Made by a program: the position numbers and the translations under genes. From Bacteroidota bacterium (GTDB lineage Bacteria; Bacteroidota; Bacteroidia; Bacteroidales; Prolixibacteraceae), in the NCBI GenBank assembly GCA_030698405.1, contig JAUYMU010000005.1, positions 62,001 through 126,000 on the forward strand: a DNA stretch of 64,000 nt, given 5' to 3'. A model generated the notes under the pieces. It was not told the origin of the DNA. It saw only the letters and a list, made by a program, of their open reading frames with translations, and made no database searches. Below, one piece after another: positions 32,897 to 40,593 of the stretch (position 1 is the first letter of the stretch; each line of letters starts with the position of its first letter).

Positions 32897-33773
32897 CGAA
32901 CACCACTTCCCCCGGCATGCCGATTTTCAGGCTTCCATCGTTGGCTACCACTATTTTTACGGCATACATAAGTTTTACGCGTTCCTCTTTTGTTTGAATG
33001 ATCTTCGGCGTGAATTCTGATTCCGACGAAATCCAGCTTATTTTTCCGGAGAAGGATTGCATTTCTTTGGCTCCTGAATCAATCAAAACTTCAACCTCGT
33101 TTCCTAATTTTACATTCGGTAATTGAGCTCCTGAAACGTAAACTTTCAGTTCCAGATTCGACAAATCAGCCATTTTAAGAACCGGTTTGCCGGGAGTTGC
33201 CAGTTCGCCGGTTTCGAGATAAGTTTCCAGAACAGTTCCTTTGGCAGGGCTTTTTATCATGCTTCTGGAAAGCTGTTCGTTGAACAGATCGAGCTGCCGT
33301 TTAACCACTTCCATTTCGCTGGCAATCAGCTGGAACTGTGTATTTGTAGCCAGAATCTGTTTGTCCAGTACATTCTGTTGTCCATTAATATCGTCCATCT
33401 GCTGCTGTGTTGCAGCCTTGTCGGCAAACATTTTGGAAATACGTTGCTGCGTAGTTTGAACGTTCTTCTTTTGCTCTTTCAGCACATTGATTTGAGCAGT
33501 TACATTTTGCTTTTTTGTTTCGCTGGCTACCAATTGAGCTTCGGTTTGCAGTTTTTTCAGGATAATTTCGGTGGTATCGATCTGGGCAATTAATTTCCCG
33601 GCTTCCAGTTGATCGCCTTGTTTAACTTCCATCGAAAGCAATTTTCCGGCAGTTTCTGAAGAAACAATGGTTTCAACCGCCTCAAAATTCCCGTAGGCGT
33701 CCGATTTTTTCTCGCCGTTTTTGCAGGCTCCAAGCATCAGGAGCGAAAGTGCAATGATTTGTAATTTTTTCAT
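32886..33773 (-). CDS. HlyD-family periplasmic adaptor (lipoprotein)
   Basis: The 295-residue protein is a membrane fusion protein with a lipoprotein signal ('ALSLLMLGACKNGEKK', lipobox LGAC). A lipoyl half-motif is 'SETAGKLLSMEVKQGDQLEA', followed by a long helical hairpin (about 75-175). The second lipoyl half is 'SRSMIKSPAKGTVLETYLET' and a beta-barrel domain closes it ('VLIDSGAKEMQSFSGKISWI'). It connects the ABC exporter to the TolC protein upstream. Confidence 0.92.
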   Translation of the reverse strand: MKKLQIIALSLLMLGACKNGEKKSDAYGNFEAVETIVSSETAGKLLSMEVKQGDQLEAGKLIAQIDTTEIILKKLQTEAQLVASETKKQNVTAQINVLKEQKKNVQTTQQRISKMFADKAATQQQMDDINGQQNVLDKQILATNTQFQLIASEMEVVKRQLDLFNEQLSRSMIKSPAKGTVLETYLETGELATPGKPVLKMADLSNLELKVYVSGAQLPNVKLGNEVEVLIDSGAKEMQSFSGKISWISSESEFTPKIIQTKEERVKLMYAVKIVVANDGSLKIGMPGEVVFGPS

Positions 33774-33881
33774 TGATATGTTTTTTGATTTACGATTTCT
33801 TCATTTACGATTTGCAATTTGGCTGCGCCATTAACCATTCATCATTCATTCAGGATTCTAACATTCAAGATTCTAATCTTC
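33774..33881. repeat. Low-complexity ATTTACGA/TTCATTCA repeat-like spacer
   Basis: Units such as GATTTACGATT and ATTCATCATTCATTCA and GATTCTAAC/GATTCTAATC follow one another between the adaptor and TolC genes. No coding signal. Confidence 0.5.
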
Positions 33882-35147
33882 TCATTGATTTCCCCTGATG
33901 TTCCCCAACTTAATCCTTGCTTCTTTGAGCTGAATTTTATGTGTTTCAAGCATCAGTTTAGCGGTTGTTTCGGCATTTAAATCCTGAATGTAATCAGCTG
34001 TGGTAATCGCTCCGTTTTCAAGTTTCGATGCCGAGGTTTTGGTAATTCGTTCACGAACCAGAATTAATTCCTGATCAGTTTTCAGTAGTTCTGAGAGTTG
34101 ACTGATTTGTTTGTTTTGCTGATCGGTTGCCAGATCGATGTTCCGTACAAAGTTTTCCTGCTTAGTCTGCACGATTTCCTGCTGAAGTTTCAACACTTTT
34201 TGTTGACGTGAGGTGTTTTTCCAGTCCAGCACGTTCCAGTTGAAACCCAGCCCAACCAGGTAATAGGTATCGAATTCATTGTTCAGCATATTCAGTCCGG
34301 GTTTCCAATAGCCAGCCTGTCCGAATCCGAAAAGTTTTGGATGGCGCATTCGTTTCAGTATTTCAGAATTGGCATTTAACAGATCATTTTGTTTGGCAAA
34401 AAGATCCAGCTCGGGACGCATCAGCGGTTTGTTCAACAGAATTGGTTCGGCAGTCAAAGCCAGGTTTTGCATCTGATTGCTTCCTTTTCCAGTCAGAATG
34501 GCCAATGCCGACAATACTGTTTCCCGATTGCTTTTTAGTTCAAGAACCAATTGATCAGTTTTGATCTGCTCTGCCAACAACTGATCGAGTTCGGAGGCCA
34601 AAACCATCCCATTTTTAACCGCCGATTCCACGATTTTCTGCCGTTCGGTCAATGTTTCAGTTTTCTTTTCAATGATTTTAAGGTTTTCCTGAATCAGGAA
34701 AGAAGTGAAATAAAACTGATTGACTTTTTCCTTTACCTGATACAATTCAACTTCAATCTGCGACTGATTGCCCGCATTTTCGGTTTCATTGATCAATTCT
34801 TTTGCCTTGCTCAATCCCCCATCCCAGATGGTTTGTTTCAGGTCGAGATAAATTTTGTACTGGTCTTTATCAGCAGTCGGGATGTTCATATTCGGAATTG
34901 AGATTCCTATTTTGGTCACATCCGATTGGTAGGTGGCTTGTCCATTCAAGGTAACTTGAGGTAAAAAAGACGTCGAATTGTTCTCATTTTTCAGGCCAAG
35001 TATCTGCTGGTAAATGCCGGATTGTTTTAAAACCGGATGGTTTTCCCGAGCCCATGTTTGGCATTGTTCCAAAGTCACCGCTTCCTGAGCTATCAGCAGA
35101 TGGATAGGGAGAAGCAAAGCCAGAAGGAGGAGTTTAATTGTCTTCAT
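33882..35147 (-). CDS. TolC-family outer-membrane efflux protein
   Basis: The 421-residue protein has a signal peptide (MKTIKLLLLALLLPIHLLIAQ, cut near AQ-EAVTL) and TolC repeats: 'TLEQCQTWARENHPVLKQSG', long coiled helices, and the central 'NWNVLDWKNTSRQQKVLKLQ'. It ends with 'TTADYIQDLNAETTAKLMLE'. It forms the outer-membrane duct of the exporter. It is the second gene of the operon behind tetR. Confidence 0.92.
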   Translation of the reverse strand: MKTIKLLLLALLLPIHLLIAQEAVTLEQCQTWARENHPVLKQSGIYQQILGLKNENNSTSFLPQVTLNGQATYQSDVTKIGISIPNMNIPTADKDQYKIYLDLKQTIWDGGLSKAKELINETENAGNQSQIEVELYQVKEKVNQFYFTSFLIQENLKIIEKKTETLTERQKIVESAVKNGMVLASELDQLLAEQIKTDQLVLELKSNRETVLSALAILTGKGSNQMQNLALTAEPILLNKPLMRPELDLFAKQNDLLNANSEILKRMRHPKLFGFGQAGYWKPGLNMLNNEFDTYYLVGLGFNWNVLDWKNTSRQQKVLKLQQEIVQTKQENFVRNIDLATDQQNKQISQLSELLKTDQELILVRERITKTSASKLENGAITTADYIQDLNAETTAKLMLETHKIQLKEARIKLGNIRGNQ

Positions 35148-35190
35148 TTGTTTTATTTGTCTGTTTCACAATTAGCTTGTTCATATTTTT

Positions 35191-35268
35191 AAACCACATA
35201 GGCACATAGGTCACATAGGTTTTTATTCTTGTTTTTTTTCTATGTGGTCTATGTGTCTATGTGATTTT
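35191..35268. repeat. CACATAG hairpin repeat, copy 1
   Basis: AACCACATAGGCACATAGGT... and, 30 bases later, ...CTATGTGGTCTATGTGTCTATGTG are inverted repeats giving a long hairpin. The tail encodes the last residues (HIDT) and stop of the TetR gene. A second copy is at 49367-49441. Confidence 0.85.
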
Positions 35269-35878
35269 CACGAATTACAATGGCATCGATCACGAACTTT
35301 TTAATTATTTCTGCTCGTTCAGCATAAAATGCTTCGAGTGCTTTCGGGTCATCTTTAAAAACCACAAAACTTAATATCGGTCTTGCCGCAAACGGGAAAA
35401 TGCACATGGATAGAATATTGATCGCCAAATGCTGTGGTTTCATTTTGATGATTTCGCCACGATCCATTGCCAATTGAATGTGATCAAAAATAGCTTTAGG
35501 ATTTAAGCCAAATTTGACAACGATCTTGAATAGTCCCGAAGGATCGCGGTTGAGTTCTTTCATCACAAAACCGGGAATGAAGGGATGTTTGATCAGTAAA
35601 TCAATATAGGCATCAATAATCTGTTCGATTTTGGTTACGATAGGCCCATCGGTTTGTACAATCTGGGTGATTTTCGGAAAAGCATATTTGATGATCTCAC
35701 CAAAAGTGGCTTCGAACAATCGTTCTTTCGATCTGAAATAGTAGTGTAACAAAGCTTTATTAATTCCGGCTTCGTCGGCAATTTCCTGCATCCGGGCGCC
35801 GTCCATTCCTTTGGTAACAAACACATTCTTTGCGGCTTCCAGAATTTTATCTTCGGTACTGTCTTTTTTTGTTTCCAT
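35249..35878 (-). CDS. TetR-family regulator of the export operon
   Basis: The 209-residue protein has the TetR DNA-binding head: 'STEDKILEAAKNVFVTKGMD', 'ARMQEIADEAGINKALLHYY' and 'FRSKERLFEATFGEI'. The ligand domain follows. It is the first gene of the tetR-tolC-hlyD-ABC operon. Two matching dyads flank its promoter, so it most likely represses its own operon until a drug or metabolite binds. Its last codons overlap a CACATAG repeat. Confidence 0.93.
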   Translation of the reverse strand: METKKDSTEDKILEAAKNVFVTKGMDGARMQEIADEAGINKALLHYYFRSKERLFEATFGEIIKYAFPKITQIVQTDGPIVTKIEQIIDAYIDLLIKHPFIPGFVMKELNRDPSGLFKIVVKFGLNPKAIFDHIQLAMDRGEIIKMKPQHLAINILSMCIFPFAARPILSFVVFKDDPKALEAFYAERAEIIKKFVIDAIVIRENHIDT

Positions 35879-35889
35879 TATCTAAAAAG

Positions 35890-35907
35890 TTTAACTGATT
35901 GATTAAA
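35890..35907. promoter_or_regulatory. TetR operator, downstream copy
   Basis: TTTAACTGATTGATTAAA shares half-sites (TTTAAC / GATTAAA) with the perfect dyad at 35965-35982. It lies between the promoter and the tetR start, where binding would block transcription. Confidence 0.65.
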
Positions 35908-35916
35908 TCATGCGGT

Positions 35917-35948
35917 CAAAAGTAAAATATGAAAATGAATTCACCAAA
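35917..35948 (-). promoter_or_regulatory. Bacteroidota-type promoter of the tetR export operon
   Basis: On the minus strand TTTG (35945-35948) and TACTTTTG (35917-35924) are separated by 20 bases. These fit the -33 TTTG and -7 TAnnTTTG consensus of Bacteroidota. The promoter lies between the two TTTAACC-type operators. Confidence 0.75.
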
Positions 35949-35964
35949 TTATTTGACCAAAAAA

Positions 35965-35982
35965 TTTAACCGGATGGTTAAA
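35965..35982. promoter_or_regulatory. TetR operator, upstream copy
   Basis: TTTAACCGGATGGTTAAA is a dyad with perfect 7-base arms around GGAT. It lies just upstream of the -33 element of the tetR operon promoter. Confidence 0.7.
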
Positions 35983-36103
35983 TCTAATTTAATATTGATT
36001 TTGACATTTATTATTTAGCTCAATAATTTCATGTGAAAATAACGGTATTAATTAATTGATTATTAAGCGTTCACATGGAACTCACACGCCAGAAAGCATC
36101 CAC

Positions 36104-36132
36104 TTTGAACATTTATTTTCATTCTATTTTTG
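36104..36132 (+). promoter_or_regulatory. Probable promoter of the toxin-antitoxin pair
   Basis: TTTG at 36104-36107 and TATTTTTG at 36125-36132 match -33/-7 signals, with a slightly short 17-base spacing. The antitoxin gene starts 120 bases downstream. Confidence 0.45.
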
Positions 36133-36251
36133 TGCCGCCACCTTTGAAATTATTTCTGCGACATGTTCGTTTCATTCGAATAAAAAGAGGATGGAAGTGT
36201 CATATTAATGGCGAATTTGTAAATTTGTGAGATTAAATTAAGAAACAGATC

Positions 36252-36479
36252 ATGGATAGAAATGATTTAATTGAAAACACGATGCTTAAAATCAGTCAAT
36301 TGCCTGATTTTAAAATAAGGGAGATCAATGATTTTGCTGATTTCCTTTTGCAAAAAATTGATGATCAGATTCTTCAGGAAGGAATTCATGAATTGACGTC
36401 AAAATCAAAAGTGTTCAGTTATTTGAATGAAGAGGAAGATTTGTATTCGGTAAATGATCTTAAAGAAAGATACAAATGA
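36252..36479 (+). CDS. Antitoxin of MazF/PemK-type pair
   Basis: The 75-residue protein ('LIENTMLKISQLPDFKIREI', 'FADFLLQKIDDQILQEGIHE', ending 'YSVNDLKERYK') resembles DUF2281-type short antitoxins with a helical N-terminus and a tail that would wrap the toxin. Its stop overlaps the toxin start by four bases (ATGA), as expected for a translationally coupled pair. Identification depends mostly on the partner. Confidence 0.75.
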   Translation: MDRNDLIENTMLKISQLPDFKIREINDFADFLLQKIDDQILQEGIHELTSKSKVFSYLNEEEDLYSVNDLKERYK

Positions 36480-36844
36480 GCAAAGGCGATATTGTTCTGA
36501 TACCGTTTCCATTTTCTGATTTGTCAGGAGCAAAGAACAGACCTGCTATAATATTGATTGAAACTGATGATGATGTAACTGTTGCTTTTATTACGACTCA
36601 GCTCAAGTGGGAAAGCCAGTTTGATGTTCTATTGCAACCATCTGATTTTAACGGACTCAAAAAAGTCTCCTTAATTCGGTTAAACAAACTGGCAACAATC
36701 GATAAAGACTTAGTTGTTGGCCGATTAGGTTCTTTGGAAGAACCTTTAATGGAATTATTGGATAGAAATTTAATTCGAATATTTCGTTTGGATGAAATGA
36801 AAGAAAATCGAGGTGAGATGGATTTTAATTCATTGATATCATAA
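36476..36844 (+). CDS. MazF/PemK-family endoribonuclease toxin
   Basis: The 122-residue protein opens with the family hallmark 'GDIVLIPFPFSDLSGAKNRP' (G-D-I-V ... F-P-F-S-D ... R-P-A) and has 'TVAFITTQL' and 'SLIRLNKLATIDKDLVVGRL' strands that shape the RNA-binding groove. Members cut mRNA at short sequences when not bound by antitoxin. Both genes look intact. Confidence 0.9.
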   Translation: MSKGDIVLIPFPFSDLSGAKNRPAIILIETDDDVTVAFITTQLKWESQFDVLLQPSDFNGLKKVSLIRLNKLATIDKDLVVGRLGSLEEPLMELLDRNLIRIFRLDEMKENRGEMDFNSLIS

Positions 36845-37051
36845 CTATAAACAGCCAAAACTTCATACGTGCGTTCTATTCAAATTCTGAAATAATCTTT
36901 TTTTTTAGGAGAGTGATAACTTTGATTTTAACCCATTGTTCTTAACCGAAAAATGGTAAATTTGATCTGGTGTCAGTTTTAGGACTAACACTGAATGTTC
37001 AGTATATCTTACGAGTTCAGAATTAGAATAATAACCAAAAAATTTATTACC

Positions 37052-37153
37052 ATGGCAAAAGGAGTAGATACCCGAAAGAACGAAAAAAAAGAGCCTACAA
37101 AAACTTTAAAGGAAAAAAGGCTGGAGAAGAAAACTAAAAAGGACAAGAAATAA
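37052..37153 (+). CDS. Tiny basic protein (33 aa)
   Basis: The ORF encodes MAKGVDTRKNEKKEP, then TKTLKEKRLEKKTKKDKK. More than a third of the residues are Lys or Arg and there are no hydrophobic stretches, so it is an unstructured nucleic-acid-binding candidate. I recall similar short MAKG..KKxxKxxK proteins in Bacteroidota, but that is not checked. A strong terminator follows 41 bases downstream, which supports a real short transcript. Confidence 0.55.
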   Translation: MAKGVDTRKNEKKEPTKTLKEKRLEKKTKKDKK

Positions 37154-37193
37154 TGTCTGTTTTGCCTTTCCTCTATTTTTTATTATTTCGTTT

Positions 37194-37233
37194 AGCAAAG
37201 AGCCGGAGCCAAATCCAGCTCTTTGCTTTTTAG
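37194..37233 (+). terminator. Rho-independent terminator
   Basis: AGCAAAGAGC (37194-37203) pairs with GCTCTTTGCT (37218-37227), with further CGGA/TCC pairing in the loop, then a T tract. It closes the transcript of the 33-residue ORF. Confidence 0.85.
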
Positions 37234-37316
37234 TAAAAGCACAACCTTTAAGATTTTTTTAAAATTAATGGTTATCTTTCAACTCCAATTCATAAACTAA
37301 AAAACCAAAAAACATC

Positions 37317-38111
37317 ATGAATAAAATTTCAATAAAAACTGTTCTTTTCCTTGTTGCAGTTGCTTTTATAATGTCGTGCACCGCACCGAAACCCAAAAAT
37401 GAAGGCTGGATTCAATTGTTTAACGGGAAGGATTTAAACGACTGGAACATCAAAATAACCGGGTTCCCATTAAATGAGAATTACAACAATACCTTCAGGG
37501 TTGAAGATAGCCTGCTGAAAGTGAGGTACGATCAGTATGACAAATTCGATGGACATTTTGGGCATATCTTTTACAAAACGCCATATTCACATTATAAAAT
37601 CCGTGTAGAGTACCGCTTTGTTGGCGAACAGGTTGCGGAGGGTGCAGGTTGGGCATTTCGCAACAGCGGCATAATGATTCACGGTCAGAGTGCTGAAAGT
37701 ATGGAAGTAAATCAGGACTTTCCGGTTTCCATTGAAGTTCAGCTTTTGGGCGGTAACGGAACCGATGAACGTTCGACCCTCAATTTATGTACTCCCGGTA
37801 CCAATGTGGTTTTAAATGATTCACTTTGGACACAGCATTGCACCAATTCAAAATCGAAAACCTATCATGGCGACCAATGGGTTACTGTTGAGGTGGAAGT
37901 TCGGGGCGATTCAATAATAAAACACATCATTGATGGACAAACCGTTCTGGAATATACAAAACCACAGTTAGACGACCGTGACCTGAACTTTCAGAAACTG
38001 CTTCCGGCCGATAAAAATATATTGCTGAAGAAAGGTTCGATTTCACTTCAGGCCGAAAGCCACCCGGTTGATTTCAGGAAAGTTGAATTGCTGAATATGG
38101 GCGACGACTAA
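37317..38111 (+). CDS. DUF1080 (3-keto-disaccharide hydrolase type) lipoprotein
   Basis: The 264-residue protein has a lipoprotein signal ('TVLFLVAVAFIMSCTAPK', lipobox IMSC) and a DUF1080 beta-sandwich. It shows 'EGWIQLFNGKDLNDW', 'RVEYRFVGEQVAEG', 'NSGIMIHGQSAESM', 'PVSIEVQLLGGNG' and 'VEVRGDSIIKHIIDGQTVL'. Members bind or hydrolyse glycosidic (keto-sugar) substrates in the envelope. No polysaccharide locus is adjacent, so the substrate is unclear. Confidence 0.9.
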   Translation: MNKISIKTVLFLVAVAFIMSCTAPKPKNEGWIQLFNGKDLNDWNIKITGFPLNENYNNTFRVEDSLLKVRYDQYDKFDGHFGHIFYKTPYSHYKIRVEYRFVGEQVAEGAGWAFRNSGIMIHGQSAESMEVNQDFPVSIEVQLLGGNGTDERSTLNLCTPGTNVVLNDSLWTQHCTNSKSKTYHGDQWVTVEVEVRGDSIIKHIIDGQTVLEYTKPQLDDRDLNFQKLLPADKNILLKKGSISLQAESHPVDFRKVELLNMGDD

Positions 38112-38262
38112 AGCCCCATCTCCTTCTCCAAAAGGGAAGGGAGTATTGGTACTGAAAATTCTGAGTGCTCCATAAGAAATGAAGGGTCATAGAATTGGTT
38201 ACTTGCAAATTTTGAAGTCAAACAGAAATAGATGAAGGAGGCCTAATAAACAGGAGGAAACC

Positions 38263-38763
38263 ATGGAAAGATACATTTGGTCGAAAGGAATTTTTAAGAA
38301 TCAACTTGAAATCACTCATGGATCAAATCATATTGGTTCGATTGTTTGGGAAAGTCTTATTGGCTCGAAAGCTCATGGGATGATAAAGGGACGAAGGTTT
38401 ATTCTGAGCCGTGAGTTCTTCCTTTCCAAACTGGAGATTTATGACGGCAACACCCAGGAACTTTTGGGAACCATCATGGTGAACCTTTTTAATCCGAAAA
38501 GCGATATCATTCTCAACGGGAAACGGTTTGAACTTGAAGTAAAGAATTTCTGGCAATCGCGCTGGTCATGGAAATTCAATGGCGATGAGTTAATTACTTA
38601 CCAAAGCAACGAGTTGCTGTCGAAAGACAAAGGCACCATCGAAGTTTATACTGCATGTACCGAAGAAATTGAAATACTTTTGCTTCTGGGGCTGTTTGTA
38701 CGCAATCAATTCATTTTATTTATGTTGCTGATTTTATTAGTGGTTATTCTGATTATCTTCTGA
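38263..38763 (+). CDS. Small membrane-anchored protein, unknown function
   Basis: The 166-residue protein has a beta-rich body ('ILSREFFLSKLEIYDGNTQE', 'DIILNGKRFELEVKNFWQSR') resembling LURP/tubby-type repeats. Its C-terminal membrane anchor is about 140-166 ('FILFMLLILLVVILIIF'). An unusually strong ribosome-binding site (AACAGGAGGAAACC) precedes the ATG. No family is recognised. It may be a peripheral membrane or lipid-binding protein. Confidence 0.65.
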   Translation: MERYIWSKGIFKNQLEITHGSNHIGSIVWESLIGSKAHGMIKGRRFILSREFFLSKLEIYDGNTQELLGTIMVNLFNPKSDIILNGKRFELEVKNFWQSRWSWKFNGDELITYQSNELLSKDKGTIEVYTACTEEIEILLLLGLFVRNQFILFMLLILLVVILIIF

Positions 38764-38875
38764 TCTTTGGGTGACGAAGTAACAGCAACTTTGAAATAGT
38801 CTAAATAATAGATTAAATTTGCGCTGCATAAAAAAGGACTATTCAACGAATAATCATCAATTAAGGAAAAAAAGA

Positions 38876-39973
38876 ATGAAACGAGATAAAATAGTGATTG
38901 GCATTTCACAGGGTGACATAAATGGGATTGGTTACGAAGTGATTATAAAAACATTGATGGAACCCCGTATCCTTGAAATGTGTATCCCCATTGTTTACGG
39001 ATCGCCAAAGGTGGCTGCCTACCATAAAAAAGCGTTGAATATCGAGACTTTCAATTTCAATCATATCCGTACTGCCAGCGAAGCTGATTCCAGAAAAGCC
39101 AACATCATCAATTGCATCGACGACAACATTCGTGTTGAACTTGGTAAATCGAGCGAAATGGCTGGTGAAGCCTCCTACATGGCTTTGGAAAAAGCAGTTG
39201 AAGACCTTAAAAACGGAGATATTGATGCACTGATAACTGCGCCGATCAATAAAGACAATATACAATCAGAAAAATTTAGTTTTCCGGGTCATACCGAATA
39301 TTTGGCAGAACGCTTCAATGCCCGTGATTTTGTAATGCTCATGGTAAGCGAATCAATGAAGATTGGTGTCGTTGCAGGTCATGTTCCAATTTCAGAAATT
39401 TCCTCGAAAATTACCAAGGGGGCAATTCTGAGTAAGTTGCGCATCATTAACCAATCGCTCGAAAAAGATTTTTTCATCAAACGTCCACGAATAGCAGTAC
39501 TCGGGCTGAACCCACATGCCGGCGACAACGGTTTGCTCGGCAATGAAGAAAACGACGTCATTATTCCAGCCATCCAAAGAGCCAAAGACGAAGGCATTAT
39601 TGCAATTGGCCCGTATCCTGCCGATGGTTTTTTCGGTTCCGGAGATTTTGTGAAATTTGATGCCATTTTGGCCATGTACCACGATCAGGGTTTGATTCCG
39701 TTTAAAATGGCAGCCTTCGAACGGGGAGTAAATTATACCGCCGGATTGCCGATTATCCGCACTTCGCCTGCACACGGCACGGCTTTTAACATTGCCGGTG
39801 AAGACAAAGCATCACCTGATTCATTCCGCGAGTCGTTGTACCTTGCCATTGATATTTTCAAGAACAGGGCACGTTACAAGGAAATTACAAAAAATCCATT
39901 GAAGAAATATGAAATCAATCAGGGTCAGGTTGACGAGTCGGTTGATTTTGAGGCGATAGAAGACGGAATTTAA
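38876..39973 (+). CDS. pdxA: 4-hydroxythreonine-4-phosphate dehydrogenase
   Basis: The ATG at 38876 (MKRDKIVIGIS) is chosen over the longer frame, whose head lacks family similarity. The 365-residue protein catalyses NAD-dependent oxidation of 4-phosphohydroxy-threonine in vitamin B6 synthesis. Key stretches are 'GISQGDINGIGYEV', 'ITAPINKDN', metal His in 'FPGHTEYLAE', 'LNPHAGDNGLLGNEE', 'AMYHDQGLIPFKM' and 'RTSPAHGTAFNIAG'. It starts the operon with ruvA and sprA. Confidence 0.95.
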   Translation: MKRDKIVIGISQGDINGIGYEVIIKTLMEPRILEMCIPIVYGSPKVAAYHKKALNIETFNFNHIRTASEADSRKANIINCIDDNIRVELGKSSEMAGEASYMALEKAVEDLKNGDIDALITAPINKDNIQSEKFSFPGHTEYLAERFNARDFVMLMVSESMKIGVVAGHVPISEISSKITKGAILSKLRIINQSLEKDFFIKRPRIAVLGLNPHAGDNGLLGNEENDVIIPAIQRAKDEGIIAIGPYPADGFFGSGDFVKFDAILAMYHDQGLIPFKMAAFERGVNYTAGLPIIRTSPAHGTAFNIAGEDKASPDSFRESLYLAIDIFKNRARYKEITKNPLKKYEINQGQVDESVDFEAIEDGI

Positions 39974-39987
39974 TACCTGATTATTGT

Positions 39988-40569
39988 ATGTTCGAATATA
40001 TCAAGGGAGCTGTTGCCACGCTGAAACCATCGCATATTATACTGGAGGCCAATTCGGTAGGCTACTTTATACATATTTCGCTCAATACCTATACACAGCT
40101 TCACGGCAACGAAACTGCAAAGCTTTATATCCATCAGGTAATTCGCGAAGATGCACACCTGTTGTATGGTTTCTTTGCTGAAACCGAAAGGGAACTTTTC
40201 AGAATGCTCATTTCGGTTAGCGGTATCGGATCAAATACAGCGATCATGATGTTTTCATCACTTTCTCCCGACGAAATCAGAAGCGCCATCCTCACTGAAA
40301 ATGTCAATTTGTTGAAAAGTATCAAGGGGATTGGAATCAAAACCGCCCAACGTGTAATTATAGATTTAAAGGATAAAGTAGGAAAGTCGCCTGCCAGCGA
40401 ACAAATTGTAGCATCGGCAGACAATACATTACGAAACGAAGCGTTATCTGCTTTAATAATGCTGGGGTTTGCAAAGAAGCCGGTTGAAAAAGAACTGGAT
40501 AAAATTTTGACCGCAAATCCAAAACAGTCAGTTGAAAGTGTGATAAAACAAGCCTTGAAAAGCCTTTAA
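39988..40569 (+). CDS. ruvA: Holliday junction branch migration protein RuvA
   Basis: The 193-residue protein has the three RuvA domains: OB fold (about 1-62; 'MFEYIKGAVATLKPSHIILE'), helix-hairpin-helix domain ('LISVSGIGSNTAIMMFSSL', 'LKSIKGIGIKTAQRVIIDL') and the flexible C-terminal RuvB-binding domain ('EALSALIMLGFAKKPVEKEL'). It binds four-way junctions and directs RuvB. The gene is 15 bases after pdxA and 24 before sprA; the ruvA-sprA neighbourhood is common in Bacteroidota. Confidence 0.96.
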   Translation: MFEYIKGAVATLKPSHIILEANSVGYFIHISLNTYTQLHGNETAKLYIHQVIREDAHLLYGFFAETERELFRMLISVSGIGSNTAIMMFSSLSPDEIRSAILTENVNLLKSIKGIGIKTAQRVIIDLKDKVGKSPASEQIVASADNTLRNEALSALIMLGFAKKPVEKELDKILTANPKQSVESVIKQALKSL

Positions 40570-40593
40570 TCAGAAAAAAAAAAGTTTTCGGAA

